From: Candidatus Methylomirabilota bacterium
Lineage (GTDB): Bacteria; Methylomirabilota; Methylomirabilia; Methylomirabilales; Methylomirabilaceae
Reading direction: 5' to 3'
Assembly: GCA_028869615.1 (NCBI GenBank)
Contig: JAGWRQ010000026.1
Coordinates: 1 to 16,150, forward strand
DNA: 16,150 bases
Numbering within the stretch: position 1 is the first letter of the stretch; the number at the start of each line of letters is the position of its first letter. Shown one piece after another: positions 1 through 8,080 of the stretch. A program made the position numbers and the translations under genes. The notes under the pieces were generated by a model. It was not told the DNA's origin. It did no database searches and saw nothing but the letters and a program-made list of their open reading frames with translations.

Positions 1-1930
1 GGGCCAGTTCTGCCGTCTCGTGCAGGAACAGCTCCTGGACTACCAGGAAGTCGAGACTGGAGAGCGCCTTCTTCGCGTGGTGAAGATCGGGTTCTGTGAG
101 GAGGGGGTTTTCGCCGACCATATACATGGCCTGAATCGACCCATCCAGGCATCCCTCTATCATTTCAGTAAGCGTCAGTCCTGTGCTGTTGGGAGGACGG
201 ATGCCCCAGGCTGCCTCGAACTTTTTCAGCACCTCAGAGGTGTAACTTTGGTAACCAGGGAGGTGTGTTGGGAGGCACGCGGAGTCGCTGCACCCCTGCA
301 CGTTGTTTTGGCCTCGAAGCGGCGAGATCCCGGAACCGGCAAACCCCATCTGTCCCGCGACAAGGGAGAGGTTCAGTAGGGCATGGGCATTGGCCGTACC
401 ATTGGTGTGTTGGGTGACCCCCATCCCCCAGATGAGGCAGGAACCGGCGAAGAGAGGCTTTGCATACCAGCGGGCGGCTTGAACGATCTGCTCCCGTGGA
501 ACGCCCGTCACCTGTTCAGCGACCTGCAGTGTGTATGGTTCCAGCGACGCTCGCCACGCCTCGAACCCTTCGGTCCGGTTCCGCACGAACTCAAGGTTGG
601 CTGACCCTTCGTCGATGATCACTCGCGCCATCGCGTTAAAGAGGGTCACGTCAGTACCCGGTCGCTGCCGTAGCCAGAGGTCCGCCTGGTCGCACAACTC
701 GATCCGCTTTGGGTTCACAACGATCAGCCTGGCGCCACGGCTCACGGCCCGGCGGAGGCGGATGGCGATCACCGGATGGTTTGATGACGGGTCGGAGCCG
801 ACGACCATGAGGCAGCCGGACTCCTCGTAATCGTCGTAGGAGTTGGAGGTGGCCCCCGATCCCAGTGAGCGCAGCATCGCCACGACCGAGGGCGAATGGC
901 AAAGGCGCGCGCAGTGGTCGATGTTGTTGGTGCCCATTACCGCCCGGGCGAACTTCTGGATGACGTAACCTTCCTCGTTGGTTCCCTTCGCTGAGGCCAG
1001 CGCTCCGAAGCGTCCTCGATGCCTGACCAGACCCTCTGCTGCCGCATCGAGCGCCTCATCCCAGGATACCTGATGCCAACGCCCGTTACGACGTACCATG
1101 GGGCGGGTAATCCGGTCGGCGGCATGGACGAATCCCGTCCCGAACCGGCCCTTCACGCAGAGCATGCCGAGACTCGATCGATTCGTGGGTATATCGTCGG
1201 CCATCACCGCGAGGCGCCCATCGGCGCGAACGCGAAGGCGTATGCCGCAGCCGACGCCGCAGTAGGGACAGGTTGTCTCGATCTCTCGTGCGATGGGCGC
1301 AGGCGCTTCCTTTGGTCGGAAAGCGCCCGTGGGGCAGGTGGCGACGCACTGCCCGCATGAGGTGCAGACGGAGGAGGCGAGCGACCCATCGCCGAAGACC
1401 CCGACCTTGGTTCGGCTGCCGCGCCCCAACAGGGCGATGGCGCCGATCTGTTGGACCTCATCGCAGGCGACGATGCAGCGGCCACAGAGGATGCAGGCGT
1501 CCCGATCGAGGATGAAGAACGATTTGCTATCGTCCACAGGCGCATGCCGCCATGGCATATGGCGGCGGTGGAAGAGCCCAAGTCTGGCGCAGGCATCGGA
1601 GAGCTGACCGAACCCCGGTCGATCGAACGAGGGGGTCGCCATACCGCACGTGAGGTCAAGGACCCCGTTCCGGATCCGTGTGAGATCGGGATCGTTGGTC
1701 GAGACCACCATCCCCTCGCGGGCGGGGAGATGACAGGAAGCCGGGAAGCCTCGCATCCCTTCGACCTTGACCAGGCAGGTCCGGCAGGCGCCGAGGGCGG
1801 GCCGATCCGGGTCCTTGCACAACTGCGGGAGCGGGATGCCAAGTCGGTTCACTGCGTCAAGAACTGTGGCGCCGGGTGGGACTGCTATTTCCGTTCCGTC
1901 GACGGTGAGTCTCACGACTGCATCGCCCAT
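1..1930 (-). CDS. fdsA: NAD-dependent formate dehydrogenase, catalytic alpha subunit (3' end outside window)
   Basis: This is the molybdopterin subunit that oxidises formate to CO2 and passes electrons through iron-sulfur clusters to the diaphorase encoded just upstream. About 643 N-terminal residues are visible and the frame is open to the window edge. Family members are usually about 900-960 residues, so roughly a third is missing. Domains in order: a NuoG-like [2Fe-2S] domain with Cys38, 49, 52 and 66 (spacing x10, x2, x13); a double 4Fe-4S ferredoxin with Cys146/149/152/156 and Cys189/192/195/199; then the molybdopterin oxidoreductase cluster Cys221/224/228/258 with conserved Lys260. The motif DHCARLCHSPSV places Cys344 (codon TGC) where E. 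coli FdhF has selenocysteine, as the metal ligand. The ATG lies 2 bases after the diaphorase stop, with AAAAGGGA as ribosome site, so the two are co-transcribed. Molybdenum versus tungsten cannot be told. Identity is secure; the symbol follows the soluble FDS-type enzymes. Confidence 0.93.
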   Translation of the reverse strand, partial: MGDAVVRLTVDGTEIAVPPGATVLDAVNRLGIPLPQLCKDPDRPALGACRTCLVKVEGMRGFPASCHLPAREGMVVSTNDPDLTRIRNGVLDLTCGMATPSFDRPGFGQLSDACARLGLFHRRHMPWRHAPVDDSKSFFILDRDACILCGRCIVACDEVQQIGAIALLGRGSRTKVGVFGDGSLASSVCTSCGQCVATCPTGAFRPKEAPAPIAREIETTCPYCGVGCGIRLRVRADGRLAVMADDIPTNRSSLGMLCVKGRFGTGFVHAADRITRPMVRRNGRWHQVSWDEALDAAAEGLVRHRGRFGALASAKGTNEEGYVIQKFARAVMGTNNIDHCARLCHSPSVVAMLRSLGSGATSNSYDDYEESGCLMVVGSDPSSNHPVIAIRLRRAVSRGARLIVVNPKRIELCDQADLWLRQRPGTDVTLFNAMARVIIDEGSANLEFVRNRTEGFEAWRASLEPYTLQVAEQVTGVPREQIVQAARWYAKPLFAGSCLIWGMGVTQHTNGTANAHALLNLSLVAGQMGFAGSGISPLRGQNNVQGCSDSACLPTHLPGYQSYTSEVLKKFEAAWGIRPPNSTGLTLTEMIEGCLDGSIQAMYMVGENPLLTEPDLHHAKKALSSLDFLVVQELFLHETAELA

Positions 1931-1932
1931 CT

Positions 1933-4065
1933 TTATCCCTTTTCGGCGATTGACGGCGGGGTGGAGGCCATCTCTTCTGGAAACTGGTGGAGCGCTGAGA
2001 GGAGGGAAAGCGGCGCCGATTGCCCGAGGCCGCAAAGGGACGCCAGCCGCACGACCTCAGCCAGCTCTTCAATCTCTTGTTGATGGCTTGAGCCCTGAGG
2101 CCGATTAAGAAGATCGAGCAGACGGACTGTTCCTTCCCGACATGGCGTACACTTGCCACACGACTCCTGCGCATTGAAAGCGAGGAGCGTCCGGGTGACG
2201 TCGCCGATGGAGACACTCTCGTCGAGCGCGACCACACCTCCGCTTCCCGGCGAGAGGCTGCCACCCGGGATCAGCGGCTCGTCGAACTGGCTTGGATGGA
2301 CGATTACGCCGGAAGGTCCGCCGACGAGTGCTGCCTTCAGTGCTCCTCCGTTCCTCTCTCCACCGCCCATTTCTTCAATCAACTGACGGAGCGTCACGCC
2401 CATCGGTACCTCTACGATCCCCGGTCGCGCGACGTGGCCGGAAAGACCGAAGAGCTTTGTTCCGTGACCTCCACCAAGGGCCGCAAACCACGCGCCTCCG
2501 CGACTGACGATCAGCGGGACGACCGCAAGGGTTTCCACGTTGTTGATCACCGTCGGCCTGCCCCACAGCCCCGCCTCTACCGGGAACGGAGGTTTTGGGC
2601 GAGGCATGGCGCGCTTTCCTTCGATGGCTTCCATGAGCGCCGTCTCTTCTCCAAGGATAAAACCACCCGCTCCCCGTCGAACCTCCAGATGAAAGGAGAA
2701 ATCGCTTCCAAGGATTCGCTCGCCAAGCAGTCCGGCGGCCTCAGCGGATGCCAGTGCGCGCTCCATCCGGTGTGCTGCGAGGTCGGCCTCGCCGTTGATG
2801 AAGAGAATACCGCGATCGGCTCCGGAGGCGAACGCCGCCAGCAGGATCCCTTCCAAGAGCCGATGCGGATCGCCCTCCATCAGGTGGCGGTCCTTGAAGA
2901 TACCGGGCTCACCTTCCTCACCGTTGACCACGAGATACTTGGAGGACCCTGTCGCGTTTCGGCAGGCCTCCCATTTATGCGCGGCTCCGAAGTACGCCCC
3001 GCCGCGCCCGGCCAGGCCGGACGCTTTGACTTCGGCAATGACCGCCATCGGATCGCCTTGCTCAATGGCGCAAGCGAATGTGACGTAGCTGCCCTGACGC
3101 AAGGCATCGGCCAGATCATTCGCATCAACCGCGCCACAGCGCTCGAGGACGGCTCGATGCTGGCCGCTGAGGAAGGGTTCCTGATTGAGGCCAGGAATGT
3201 CGCGCCAAGACGATTCCTGCCAAGCAACCGCCTCAATTCCAGCGGGACGGCGGTCAGCCTTCAGCGCGGAGACCAACGAGGGGATGTGCTCCAGCGTGAC
3301 CCTCTTGAGGCTGATTCTTGGCCAGCTGGGTCGGTATACTTCCACAACGGGAGCGGCATAGCACATGCCATTGCAGCCCCCCTCGACGACGGTTGCGGAC
3401 AGCCCTTGGCGCTCAACCTCCTCTGCAAGCCGATCCATAAGGAGGTCGGCTCCGACCGACTCGCTGCAACTCCCCACGCCGACGACGAGTCTGAGTGCTG
3501 AGGGCAGATGAGTGAGGGATTGTTCGATAAGCTGCCCGAGGGCAGCCACCGGTGTGTCGCCCCCTGACTTCGATAAGACCGGGACTGAGACGAAAGATTT
3601 CCGAGGAGATGGAGGATTAAAAATGCTGTCAAGCCGGTCCGTGGTAAGCCGTCCATAGCAGCGGTGATCCACCTCGATGACAGGGGCCATCGAACATCTG
3701 AAGAGGCAGTCGGCAGCTTCGAGAGTGACGCTGTGATCCGACGACGTCTCACCGGCCCTGAGCCCAAGGCGGTCCTGCAGGGTATGGAGCAGTGTCAGGC
3801 CACCCTGGATACGGCAGCTTACGCCTGTGCACACCCGAACCAGGCGGGATCCCGGCTTGACAAGGCGAAACTCCGGATAGTGGGTGGCGACCCCGTACAC
3901 CTCACTCTCGGGAACCCGGACGAGTGAAGACACAGTCGCAAGGCTCTCGCGACTCAGCCAGCCTTTGACCTCTTGTGCTGCTTGCAATGCGGGCAGGAGC
4001 CAGGTCCGCTCCCGGGGGAACTGCGCAATCAGGGGACCAACAGCATGTTGCTCCGGCGGTGCCAC
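1933..4065 (-). CDS. fdsGB: formate dehydrogenase diaphorase subunit, NuoE-NuoF fusion (FdsG+FdsB)
   Basis: This soluble diaphorase takes electrons from the alpha subunit and reduces NAD+. One 710-residue chain combines three parts. Residues about 10-150 are NuoE-like with [2Fe-2S] ligands Cys79, 84, 120 and 124 (C-x4-C, C-x3-C). Residues about 190-265 are a second thioredoxin-like ferredoxin fold with only Cys200, 231 and 235. Residues about 285-705 are NuoF, with the FMN glycine loop GLAGRGGAYF (350-359), NGEEGEPG (381-388) and the 4Fe-4S ligands Cys636, 639, 642 and 678. In classic FDS enzymes the NuoE and NuoF parts are separate genes; a similar joined layout occurs in HoxF of NAD-reducing hydrogenases. 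The start chosen is GTG at 4065, because GAGGGG lies 7 bases upstream. An in-frame GTG at 4080 would add five residues but has no ribosome site. The downstream alpha gene identifies the complex as formate dehydrogenase rather than hydrogenase. Confidence 0.92.
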   Translation of the reverse strand: MAPPEQHAVGPLIAQFPRERTWLLPALQAAQEVKGWLSRESLATVSSLVRVPESEVYGVATHYPEFRLVKPGSRLVRVCTGVSCRIQGGLTLLHTLQDRLGLRAGETSSDHSVTLEAADCLFRCSMAPVIEVDHRCYGRLTTDRLDSIFNPPSPRKSFVSVPVLSKSGGDTPVAALGQLIEQSLTHLPSALRLVVGVGSCSESVGADLLMDRLAEEVERQGLSATVVEGGCNGMCYAAPVVEVYRPSWPRISLKRVTLEHIPSLVSALKADRRPAGIEAVAWQESSWRDIPGLNQEPFLSGQHRAVLERCGAVDANDLADALRQGSYVTFACAIEQGDPMAVIAEVKASGLAGRGGAYFGAAHKWEACRNATGSSKYLVVNGEEGEPGIFKDRHLMEGDPHRLLEGILLAAFASGADRGILFINGEADLAAHRMERALASAEAAGLLGERILGSDFSFHLEVRRGAGGFILGEETALMEAIEGKRAMPRPKPPFPVEAGLWGRPTVINNVETLAVVPLIVSRGGAWFAALGGGHGTKLFGLSGHVARPGIVEVPMGVTLRQLIEEMGGGERNGGALKAALVGGPSGVIVHPSQFDEPLIPGGSLSPGSGGVVALDESVSIGDVTRTLLAFNAQESCGKCTPCREGTVRLLDLLNRPQGSSHQQEIEELAEVVRLASLCGLGQSAPLSLLSALHQFPEEMASTPPSIAEKG

Positions 4066-4072
4066 AAATAGA

Positions 4073-4078
4073 CCCCTC
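4073..4078 (-). promoter_or_regulatory. ribosome binding site deciding the diaphorase start
   Basis: GAGGGG on the minus strand lies 7 bases before the GTG at 4065-4063. It would sit inside the coding region if the upstream GTG at 4080 were used, so it favours the shorter protein. Confidence 0.55.
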
Positions 4079-4228
4079 ACAGATTCGATGCGACGTATCG
4101 GGTGATCTGGTTATTGTACCCGGACAGTCGCACGAAGACCGCCTTCATGTCAAGGGTTACGGCGCGGTATAGTCAGGCGTGCAGTGAGGGCTAACGAACT
4201 GTGCTGGAAGGTATTTTTTGTTGCAATG

Positions 4229-4244
4229 TGGCTCTGAAGATGCT
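4229..4244 (+). promoter_or_regulatory. possible sigma-54 promoter for the RAM-domain gene
   Basis: The sequence TGGCTCT-GAAG-ATGCT has GG (4230-4231) and GC (4242-4243) exactly 10 bases apart, as sigma-54 requires. It departs from TGGCACG/TTGC at three positions. The predicted start near 4255 would leave a leader of about 80 bases before the ATG at 4336. A match this good can occur by chance in a gap of this size, so it is only a candidate. Confidence 0.25.
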
Positions 4245-4335
4245 AGATGAACTACAGGGGCGTAGGACTGTGTAGCTGCACGTCATGTTCAGGCGAGGGT
4301 GTGATGCCTATCGTCCCATTCTAAGGAGGGTGAGA

Positions 4336-4569
4336 ATGGCGGTGTGTGCGTTCGTCTTCCTTGAGTGTACAGCCGGTCGATCCAAAGACGTAGCCAAGCA
4401 GGTAGCCGGCATTCCGGGGGTGAAGCTCTCTCATGCCGTGACCGGTCCACACGATGTCATCGCCTTTGTGGAGGGACCGGATATCAACGCGTTGGGGATC
4501 ACGATCATCTCGAAGATCCAGGCGGTGTCCGGGGTGATCCGCACTACTACGAACGTTGTCGTAGAGTAA
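4336..4569 (+). CDS. stand-alone Lrp/AsnC ligand-binding (RAM) domain protein
   Basis: This 77-residue protein consists only of the RAM (regulation of amino acid metabolism) alpha-beta domain of Lrp/AsnC regulators. The pattern is a first beta strand (AVCAFVFLECTAG), a helix, then GVKLSHAVTGPHDVIAFVEG and a last strand with GVIRTTTNVVV. There is no helix-turn-helix, so it cannot bind DNA alone. Such single-domain proteins are known as small oligomeric amino-acid sensors or partners of full-length Lrp proteins; its ligand cannot be read from sequence. The start is ATG 4336, since AAGGAGGG (4323-4330) lies 5 bases before it. The frame extends upstream to 4285 without another ribosome site. It is divergent from the formate dehydrogenase operon and not obviously in an operon with the next gene. 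Confidence 0.85.
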   Translation: MAVCAFVFLECTAGRSKDVAKQVAGIPGVKLSHAVTGPHDVIAFVEGPDINALGITIISKIQAVSGVIRTTTNVVVE

Positions 4570-4683
4570 CACCTGCCCTTGGTCGCCCTCGATTCGCTTC
4601 GTCTTGACCCATCCGCTGAAGTGGTAAAGAGTAGTCATATGTGGGCTGAGTGAGCGCAGCGGTGCCGCACTGTTAGAAAATAC

Positions 4684-4711
4684 TTGACAAGGTCAGTATT
4701 CGCCATTTAGA
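4684..4711 (+). promoter_or_regulatory. possible sigma-70-type promoter for the small HTH gene
   Basis: A perfect -35 hexamer TTGACA (4684-4689) is followed after 16 bases by TTTAGA (4706-4711), which matches only three of six -10 positions. A start near 4718 would give a leader of about 90 bases that contains the hairpin at 4763-4780. Confidence 0.33.
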
Positions 4712-4762
4712 GTTACGCGCTGTGACATCAAAGAGAGATTGGGGTGGGTCAACTAACCAACA

Positions 4763-4780
4763 ACTGCCGATGACGGCAGT
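4763..4780 (+). other. small leader hairpin upstream of the HTH gene
   Basis: ACTGCCG (4763-4769) and CGGCAGT (4774-4780) form a perfect 7-bp stem with loop ATGA. It lies about 30 bases before the ATG. There is no U tract, so it is not a terminator. It may be a leader structure or a palindromic operator. Confidence 0.35.
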
Positions 4781-4810
4781 GGTGGGCAACGGAGCCTGTG
4801 GAGGCAGTCG

Positions 4811-5044
4811 ATGAAGGGGGGGCGGCGAATGGAGAAGCAGGAGCGACGGCCAACGATCATGACCCTGGAGGAGGTCGCTCGCTTCCTCCGGCTGAACAAA
4901 TCGACGATTTACCGGATGGCGCGGGAAGGGACGCTCCCGGCATGGAAATTAGGGAACGTCTGGCGATTTAAGAAAGACGCCATCGAAGACTGGATCGTCG
5001 ACAGCCAGCGGGCTCACGAGCAAAAGCTTCACCGCAAATCCTAG
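4811..5044 (+). CDS. small excisionase-family helix-turn-helix DNA-binding protein
   Basis: This 77-residue protein is a single winged helix of the excisionase/MerR-like HTH_17 type. The core MTLEEVARFLRLNKSTIYRM gives helix one, the turn and the recognition helix (about residues 17-36). It is followed by the characteristic wing with KLGNVWRFKKDAIEDWI (about residues 47-63). Proteins of this form act as excisionases, as plasmid or phage control proteins, or as small chromosomal regulators. No integrase, attachment site or phage gene is nearby, so a regulatory role is more likely. The start is ATG 4811, with GGAGG (4800-4804) 6 bases upstream. ATG 4829 is a possible shorter start behind a G-rich stretch. 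It is 358 bases ahead of ntrB on the same strand; no functional link is shown. Confidence 0.8.
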   Translation: MKGGRRMEKQERRPTIMTLEEVARFLRLNKSTIYRMAREGTLPAWKLGNVWRFKKDAIEDWIVDSQRAHEQKLHRKS

Positions 5045-5402
5045 ATTGCTGCGCAAGGCGGTCACAACCCGCACGGTTCCATGCACATCGCCGGTAGGCA
5101 GACTCGGAAGGATTGTTGTTGTCCTTGACCTATTGGCGGGACCGCGCTCTGGCGCCCAGTCCCCACCCTCCTATCGCTGCGTTTCGTTCGATCGGCCTGC
5201 CCATCCCATCAGTCATGCCTACGACGTCACTGAAGCGTGCGCATTGGCGCTGAGCCTTCAGTCCGTACAGACCGGTTGAGATGTCGATACCGATGCCGAT
5301 CCTCCGATCTCCGTGACAAGGTGTTTGGTGGGTCGAGCGGCAGGGCCAGTGTGTGGTCACGCCAGCAATCAATTCGCATGGCTTCACCGAGAAGGTTGCA
5401 AT
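5045..5402 (+). other. intergenic leader region upstream of ntrB, no gene seen
   Basis: No convincing coding sequence is present: the open frames here have no ribosome sites and no recognisable domains. No sigma-54 pair (TGGC, 10-base GG-GC spacing, TTGC) or good -35/-10 pair was found, so the ntrB promoter is not located. The region holds a compound hairpin at 5229-5262 and a short run of four CCGAT units near 5290-5310. Confidence 0.5.
5229..5262 (+). other. compound hairpin upstream of ntrB
   Basis: ACTGAAG (5229-5235) pairs with CTTCAGT (5256-5262) over 7 bp. Inside it GCGC (5239-5242) pairs with GCGC (5247-5250) across an ATTG loop, with unpaired bases between the two stems. No U tract follows. 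It may be part of the ntrBC mRNA leader. Confidence 0.35.
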
Positions 5403-6620
5403 ATGCCGGGGAGGTCTGAAAAGCGAGAGAAACCCAGCGCATCGGAGTTGCAAGGGCTCAGGCGACGTTGCGAGGAGCTCAGCGCCTCTGTCGAGTCGAT
5501 GCGGGCCTATTATGAGGATCTGCTCGGAAGCCTGCAAGACGGCATTATCATCGTCGAGCCGAATGGACATATTCGCTCAATCAATCAAGCAGCGGAGGAG
5601 TTGACGGGACTATCGGCCCAGATGTTTCATGGCCGGCCCTTCGAGCAGATATTTCCGAATGATCGCTCGCTGCAGGAGTTGGTACGGAAGACCATGGAGA
5701 GTGGCCGGACTCATGCCAATTTCGATGCCAGGCTGACGAGGCAGGACGGCTCGCAGGTGGTCATCAGCGCCGTGTCCTCCCTCATCAGCGATGGTGTGGG
5801 GCAGGCGCGGGGCACCGTCCTGGCGCTCCGGGACCAGACCGGGATCAGGGAGCTTGAGGAGCGCCTGCAGCGATCAGACCGCCTGGCAGCGCTCGGGACG
5901 GTGGCCGCAGGGGTGGCTCACGAGATCCGAAATCCGCTGGCCGGCCTCAGAGGGGCGGCGCAGTTACTCGAGGGCGAGCCTGACTTTCCTCCCGCCCTCA
6001 GAGAATACACCTCGGTCATCGTGAAAGAGGTTGATCGGCTTGGCGCGATCGTTGAGCAGCTCCTGTCATTTGCCACGCCTCGAGGTCCGGTCCTTCGCGC
6101 TTGCAACCTGCACGAGATCCTCGATAGTCTCTTCTTTTTAGAGCGGGCGCCGTTGGGCGCTGCCAACGTCACGGTTCAGCGTCAGTATGACCCGCAACTC
6201 CCGGACATCCTCGCTGATCCGTCTGAAATTCGGCAACTGTTTCTGAACCTGATCCGTAATGGCGTAGAGGCGATGCCGGGCGGAGGAGATCTTATTGTTC
6301 GGACACGGTATGAGCGGTCTGCCAAGCGCTGTGGGGGCCGATCGGTGGCTGTGACCGAGATTGTCGATCAGGGAAGCGGGTTCGATCCTGAGATCGAGCG
6401 CCGCCTCTTCACCCCTTTCTTTACCACAAAAGAAAAGGGGACCGGGTTGGGGCTGGCCATCTGTCTCCGGATTGTGGAGGACCATGGCGGGGCCATGGAG
6501 GCGACAAGCTTACCAGGCAGAGGCAGCAGGTTTCAAGTATGGCTCCCTCTCGCGAAGCAACCCGAAACCAGCTCACCTCATAATGAACCTCATCGAACCG
6601 CGCAAGGCGTCAGGCCATGA
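5403..6620 (+). CDS. ntrB: nitrogen regulation sensor histidine kinase NtrB
   Basis: This cytoplasmic kinase/phosphatase sets the phosphorylation of NtrC according to nitrogen status, in known systems through PII protein. It has 405 residues and no membrane segments. A PAS domain spans about 38-150 and a short coiled linker about 148-162. The HisKA domain has phospho-acceptor His173 in AHEIRNPLAGLRGAAQLL; GLRGAAQLL is close to the GIRGAAQLL of enterobacterial NtrB. The ATPase domain has the N box around Asn286, G1 DQGSGFD, the F box FTPFFTTK and G2 GTGLGLAI (346-353). The start is ATG 5403 with GAGAAGG 7 bases upstream; the open frame reaches 5313 but that extension is not NtrB-like. The 3' end overlaps ntrC by four bases (ATGA), so translation is coupled. 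AtoS/ZraS-type kinases are less likely because they carry membrane or periplasmic domains. Confidence 0.92.
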   Translation: MPGRSEKREKPSASELQGLRRRCEELSASVESMRAYYEDLLGSLQDGIIIVEPNGHIRSINQAAEELTGLSAQMFHGRPFEQIFPNDRSLQELVRKTMESGRTHANFDARLTRQDGSQVVISAVSSLISDGVGQARGTVLALRDQTGIRELEERLQRSDRLAALGTVAAGVAHEIRNPLAGLRGAAQLLEGEPDFPPALREYTSVIVKEVDRLGAIVEQLLSFATPRGPVLRACNLHEILDSLFFLERAPLGAANVTVQRQYDPQLPDILADPSEIRQLFLNLIRNGVEAMPGGGDLIVRTRYERSAKRCGGRSVAVTEIVDQGSGFDPEIERRLFTPFFTTKEKGTGLGLAICLRIVEDHGGAMEATSLPGRGSRFQVWLPLAKQPETSSPHNEPHRTAQGVRP

Positions 6621-8080
6621 CTCTCGCACGACAGATTCTCGTCGTTGATGACGAAGAAAGTATCCGTTGGGCCCTGCGCAAGGCGCTCGAACGCGAGGGG
6701 TATCGGGTCGTACTGGCCGCGGATGGGGTAGAAGGACTCGCGCGGGCTGTCGACCCAAGCATCGACCTTGTCCTTATGGACATCAAGATGCCGGGCGCAG
6801 AGGGGTTGGAGACCCTCAGCAGGATCAAAGAGGCCCGTTCAGCGCTTCCCGTCATCATCATGACCGCCTTTGGCTCACTCCAGGCTGCGGTCCAGGCGAT
6901 GAAGCGTGGGGCCTATGACTACATTACCAAGCCGTTCGATTTCGATGAGCTCGTGATTGTTGTGCGGCGGGTCTTTGAGGTCCGCGAGCTCACCGAGCGG
7001 GTGGCGCAGATGGAGGCCCTCGGCGGCCGGCCCTTTGACTTCGGAGGAGTGGTGGGCCTCTGCCCGGCCATGCAACAGATCTTCAAGCTGGTGGGAAAGA
7101 TGGCCGCCAGCGACCTGACCGTCCTCATCAGGGGGGAGAGCGGCACCGGCAAGGAACTGCTGGCTCAAGCGATTCATTACAACAGCCGACGCTCTGCGCG
7201 TCCGTTTGTGGCCGTCAACTGCGCTGCCATCCCTCGTGAGCTCCTCGAGAGCGAGCTGTTCGGCCATGAGCGGGGCGCCTTTACGGGAGCCAGCGCCCTT
7301 CGACGCGGCAAGTTCGAGCTTGCCGAGGGCGGGACGATCTTCCTCGATGAGATCGGGGACATGGCCATCGGGCTGCAGGCCAAGATCCTGCGTGTGCTCC
7401 AAGAACGGCAGTTCGAGCGGGTAGGGGGCGAACGGCCGCTTTCTGCAGATGTGAGGGTTATCGCCGCCACCAACCAGAATCTGGAGGCCGCTGTCGCGCA
7501 GAAGAGCTTCCGAGAAGATCTCTACTACCGCCTGAACGTGGTGGCCATCAATCTTCCGCCCCTCCGAGAGCGAACCGAAGACATCCCTTTGCTTGTGAAC
7601 CACTTCCTCCACCTATTTGCAGAAGAGCAGAGGCAGGAGCCAAAGACCCTGCCGCCCGAGACGCTTGAGTTGATGCTCGCGTATCGCTGGCCCGGAAATG
7701 TCCGTGAGCTGGAGAACGCCGTCAAGCGAGCCTGCGTGCTTGCCCCGACCTCTCTGATCCTTCCGGAGCATTTGCCTGCCGCACTTCTGCACGCAGAGGA
7801 GATCGGTGCCGCCGCCGGCAGATCGTCCTTCGAGCGGTTGCTGTCTCAGGGGATTACGGGCGAGCTTGCTCGTCTGAAACAGGAACGAGACGGACAGATC
7901 TATGCCCACTTCCTCGCCGCGCTGGAGCGCCCCCTCCTGTTGCGCGTCCTGGAGAGGACCGGTGGGAACCAGCTTCGGGCGGCTGAGTTGCTCGGGATCA
8001 ATCGCAACACACTCCGAAAGAAACTCCGTGAGCTCGGCATTGCGCCTGTTCGCGGAGACGAAGAAAAGACGAAACGGTGA
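6617..8080 (+). CDS. ntrC: sigma-54-dependent nitrogen response regulator NtrC
   Basis: This enhancer-binding activator works with sigma-54 RNA polymerase. It has 487 residues. The receiver domain (about 5-120) has acidic Asp11/Asp12, phospho-acceptor Asp55 in LMDIKMPG, Thr83 and Lys105 in ITKPFD. The AAA+ domain (about 145-385) has Walker A GESGTGKE (173-180), the sigma-54 contact loop GAFTGA (220-225), Walker B IFLDEIGD (241-248) and the arginine finger region RWPGNVREL. The Fis-type helix-turn-helix (about 445-474) includes GGNQLRAAELLGINRNTLRK. Every residue expected of an active enhancer-binding protein is present. It starts inside the last codons of ntrB. A likely target lies in the same window, because the nirBD gene has a well-spaced sigma-54 promoter. 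Its 3' end is 16 bases from the 3' end of the opposing lysR gene. Confidence 0.94.
   Translation: MTLARQILVVDDEESIRWALRKALEREGYRVVLAADGVEGLARAVDPSIDLVLMDIKMPGAEGLETLSRIKEARSALPVIIMTAFGSLQAAVQAMKRGAYDYITKPFDFDELVIVVRRVFEVRELTERVAQMEALGGRPFDFGGVVGLCPAMQQIFKLVGKMAASDLTVLIRGESGTGKELLAQAIHYNSRRSARPFVAVNCAAIPRELLESELFGHERGAFTGASALRRGKFELAEGGTIFLDEIGDMAIGLQAKILRVLQERQFERVGGERPLSADVRVIAATNQNLEAAVAQKSFREDLYYRLNVVAINLPPLRERTEDIPLLVNHFLHLFAEEQRQEPKTLPPETLELMLAYRWPGNVRELENAVKRACVLAPTSLILPEHLPAALLHAEEIGAAAGRSSFERLLSQGITGELARLKQERDGQIYAHFLAALERPLLLRVLERTGGNQLRAAELLGINRNTLRKKLRELGIAPVRGDEEKTKR

Noticed and set aside
870..900. Selenocysteine in formate dehydrogenase
   Set aside because: The codon at the metal-ligand position (Cys344) is TGC, not TGA, and no stop interrupts the frame.
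2296..3501. A 401-codon open frame on the plus strand opposite the diaphorase gene
   Set aside because: It is antisense to a protein with clear NuoE/NuoF motifs, has no ribosome site and no recognisable domain. Long antisense frames are common in GC-rich genes.
4113..4154. TTGACA and TACAAT upstream of the formate dehydrogenase operon on the minus strand
   Set aside because: Each hexamer is good but they are 30 bases apart, too far for one promoter.
4210..4224. A second sigma-54-like pair GGTATTTTTTGTTGC before the RAM gene
   Set aside because: GG and GC are 11 bases apart instead of 10, and the -24 box is otherwise poor.
4763..4795. Guanidine-II (mini-ykkC) riboswitch upstream of the HTH gene
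   Set aside because: Two small hairpins can be drawn, but the first loop is ATGA rather than ACGR and the second stem is weak. The downstream gene is not a guanidine-related one.
5313..5402. Upstream extension of ntrB from ATG 5313
   Set aside because: The added 30 residues are not NtrB-like, and GAGAAGG stands 7 bases before ATG 5403.
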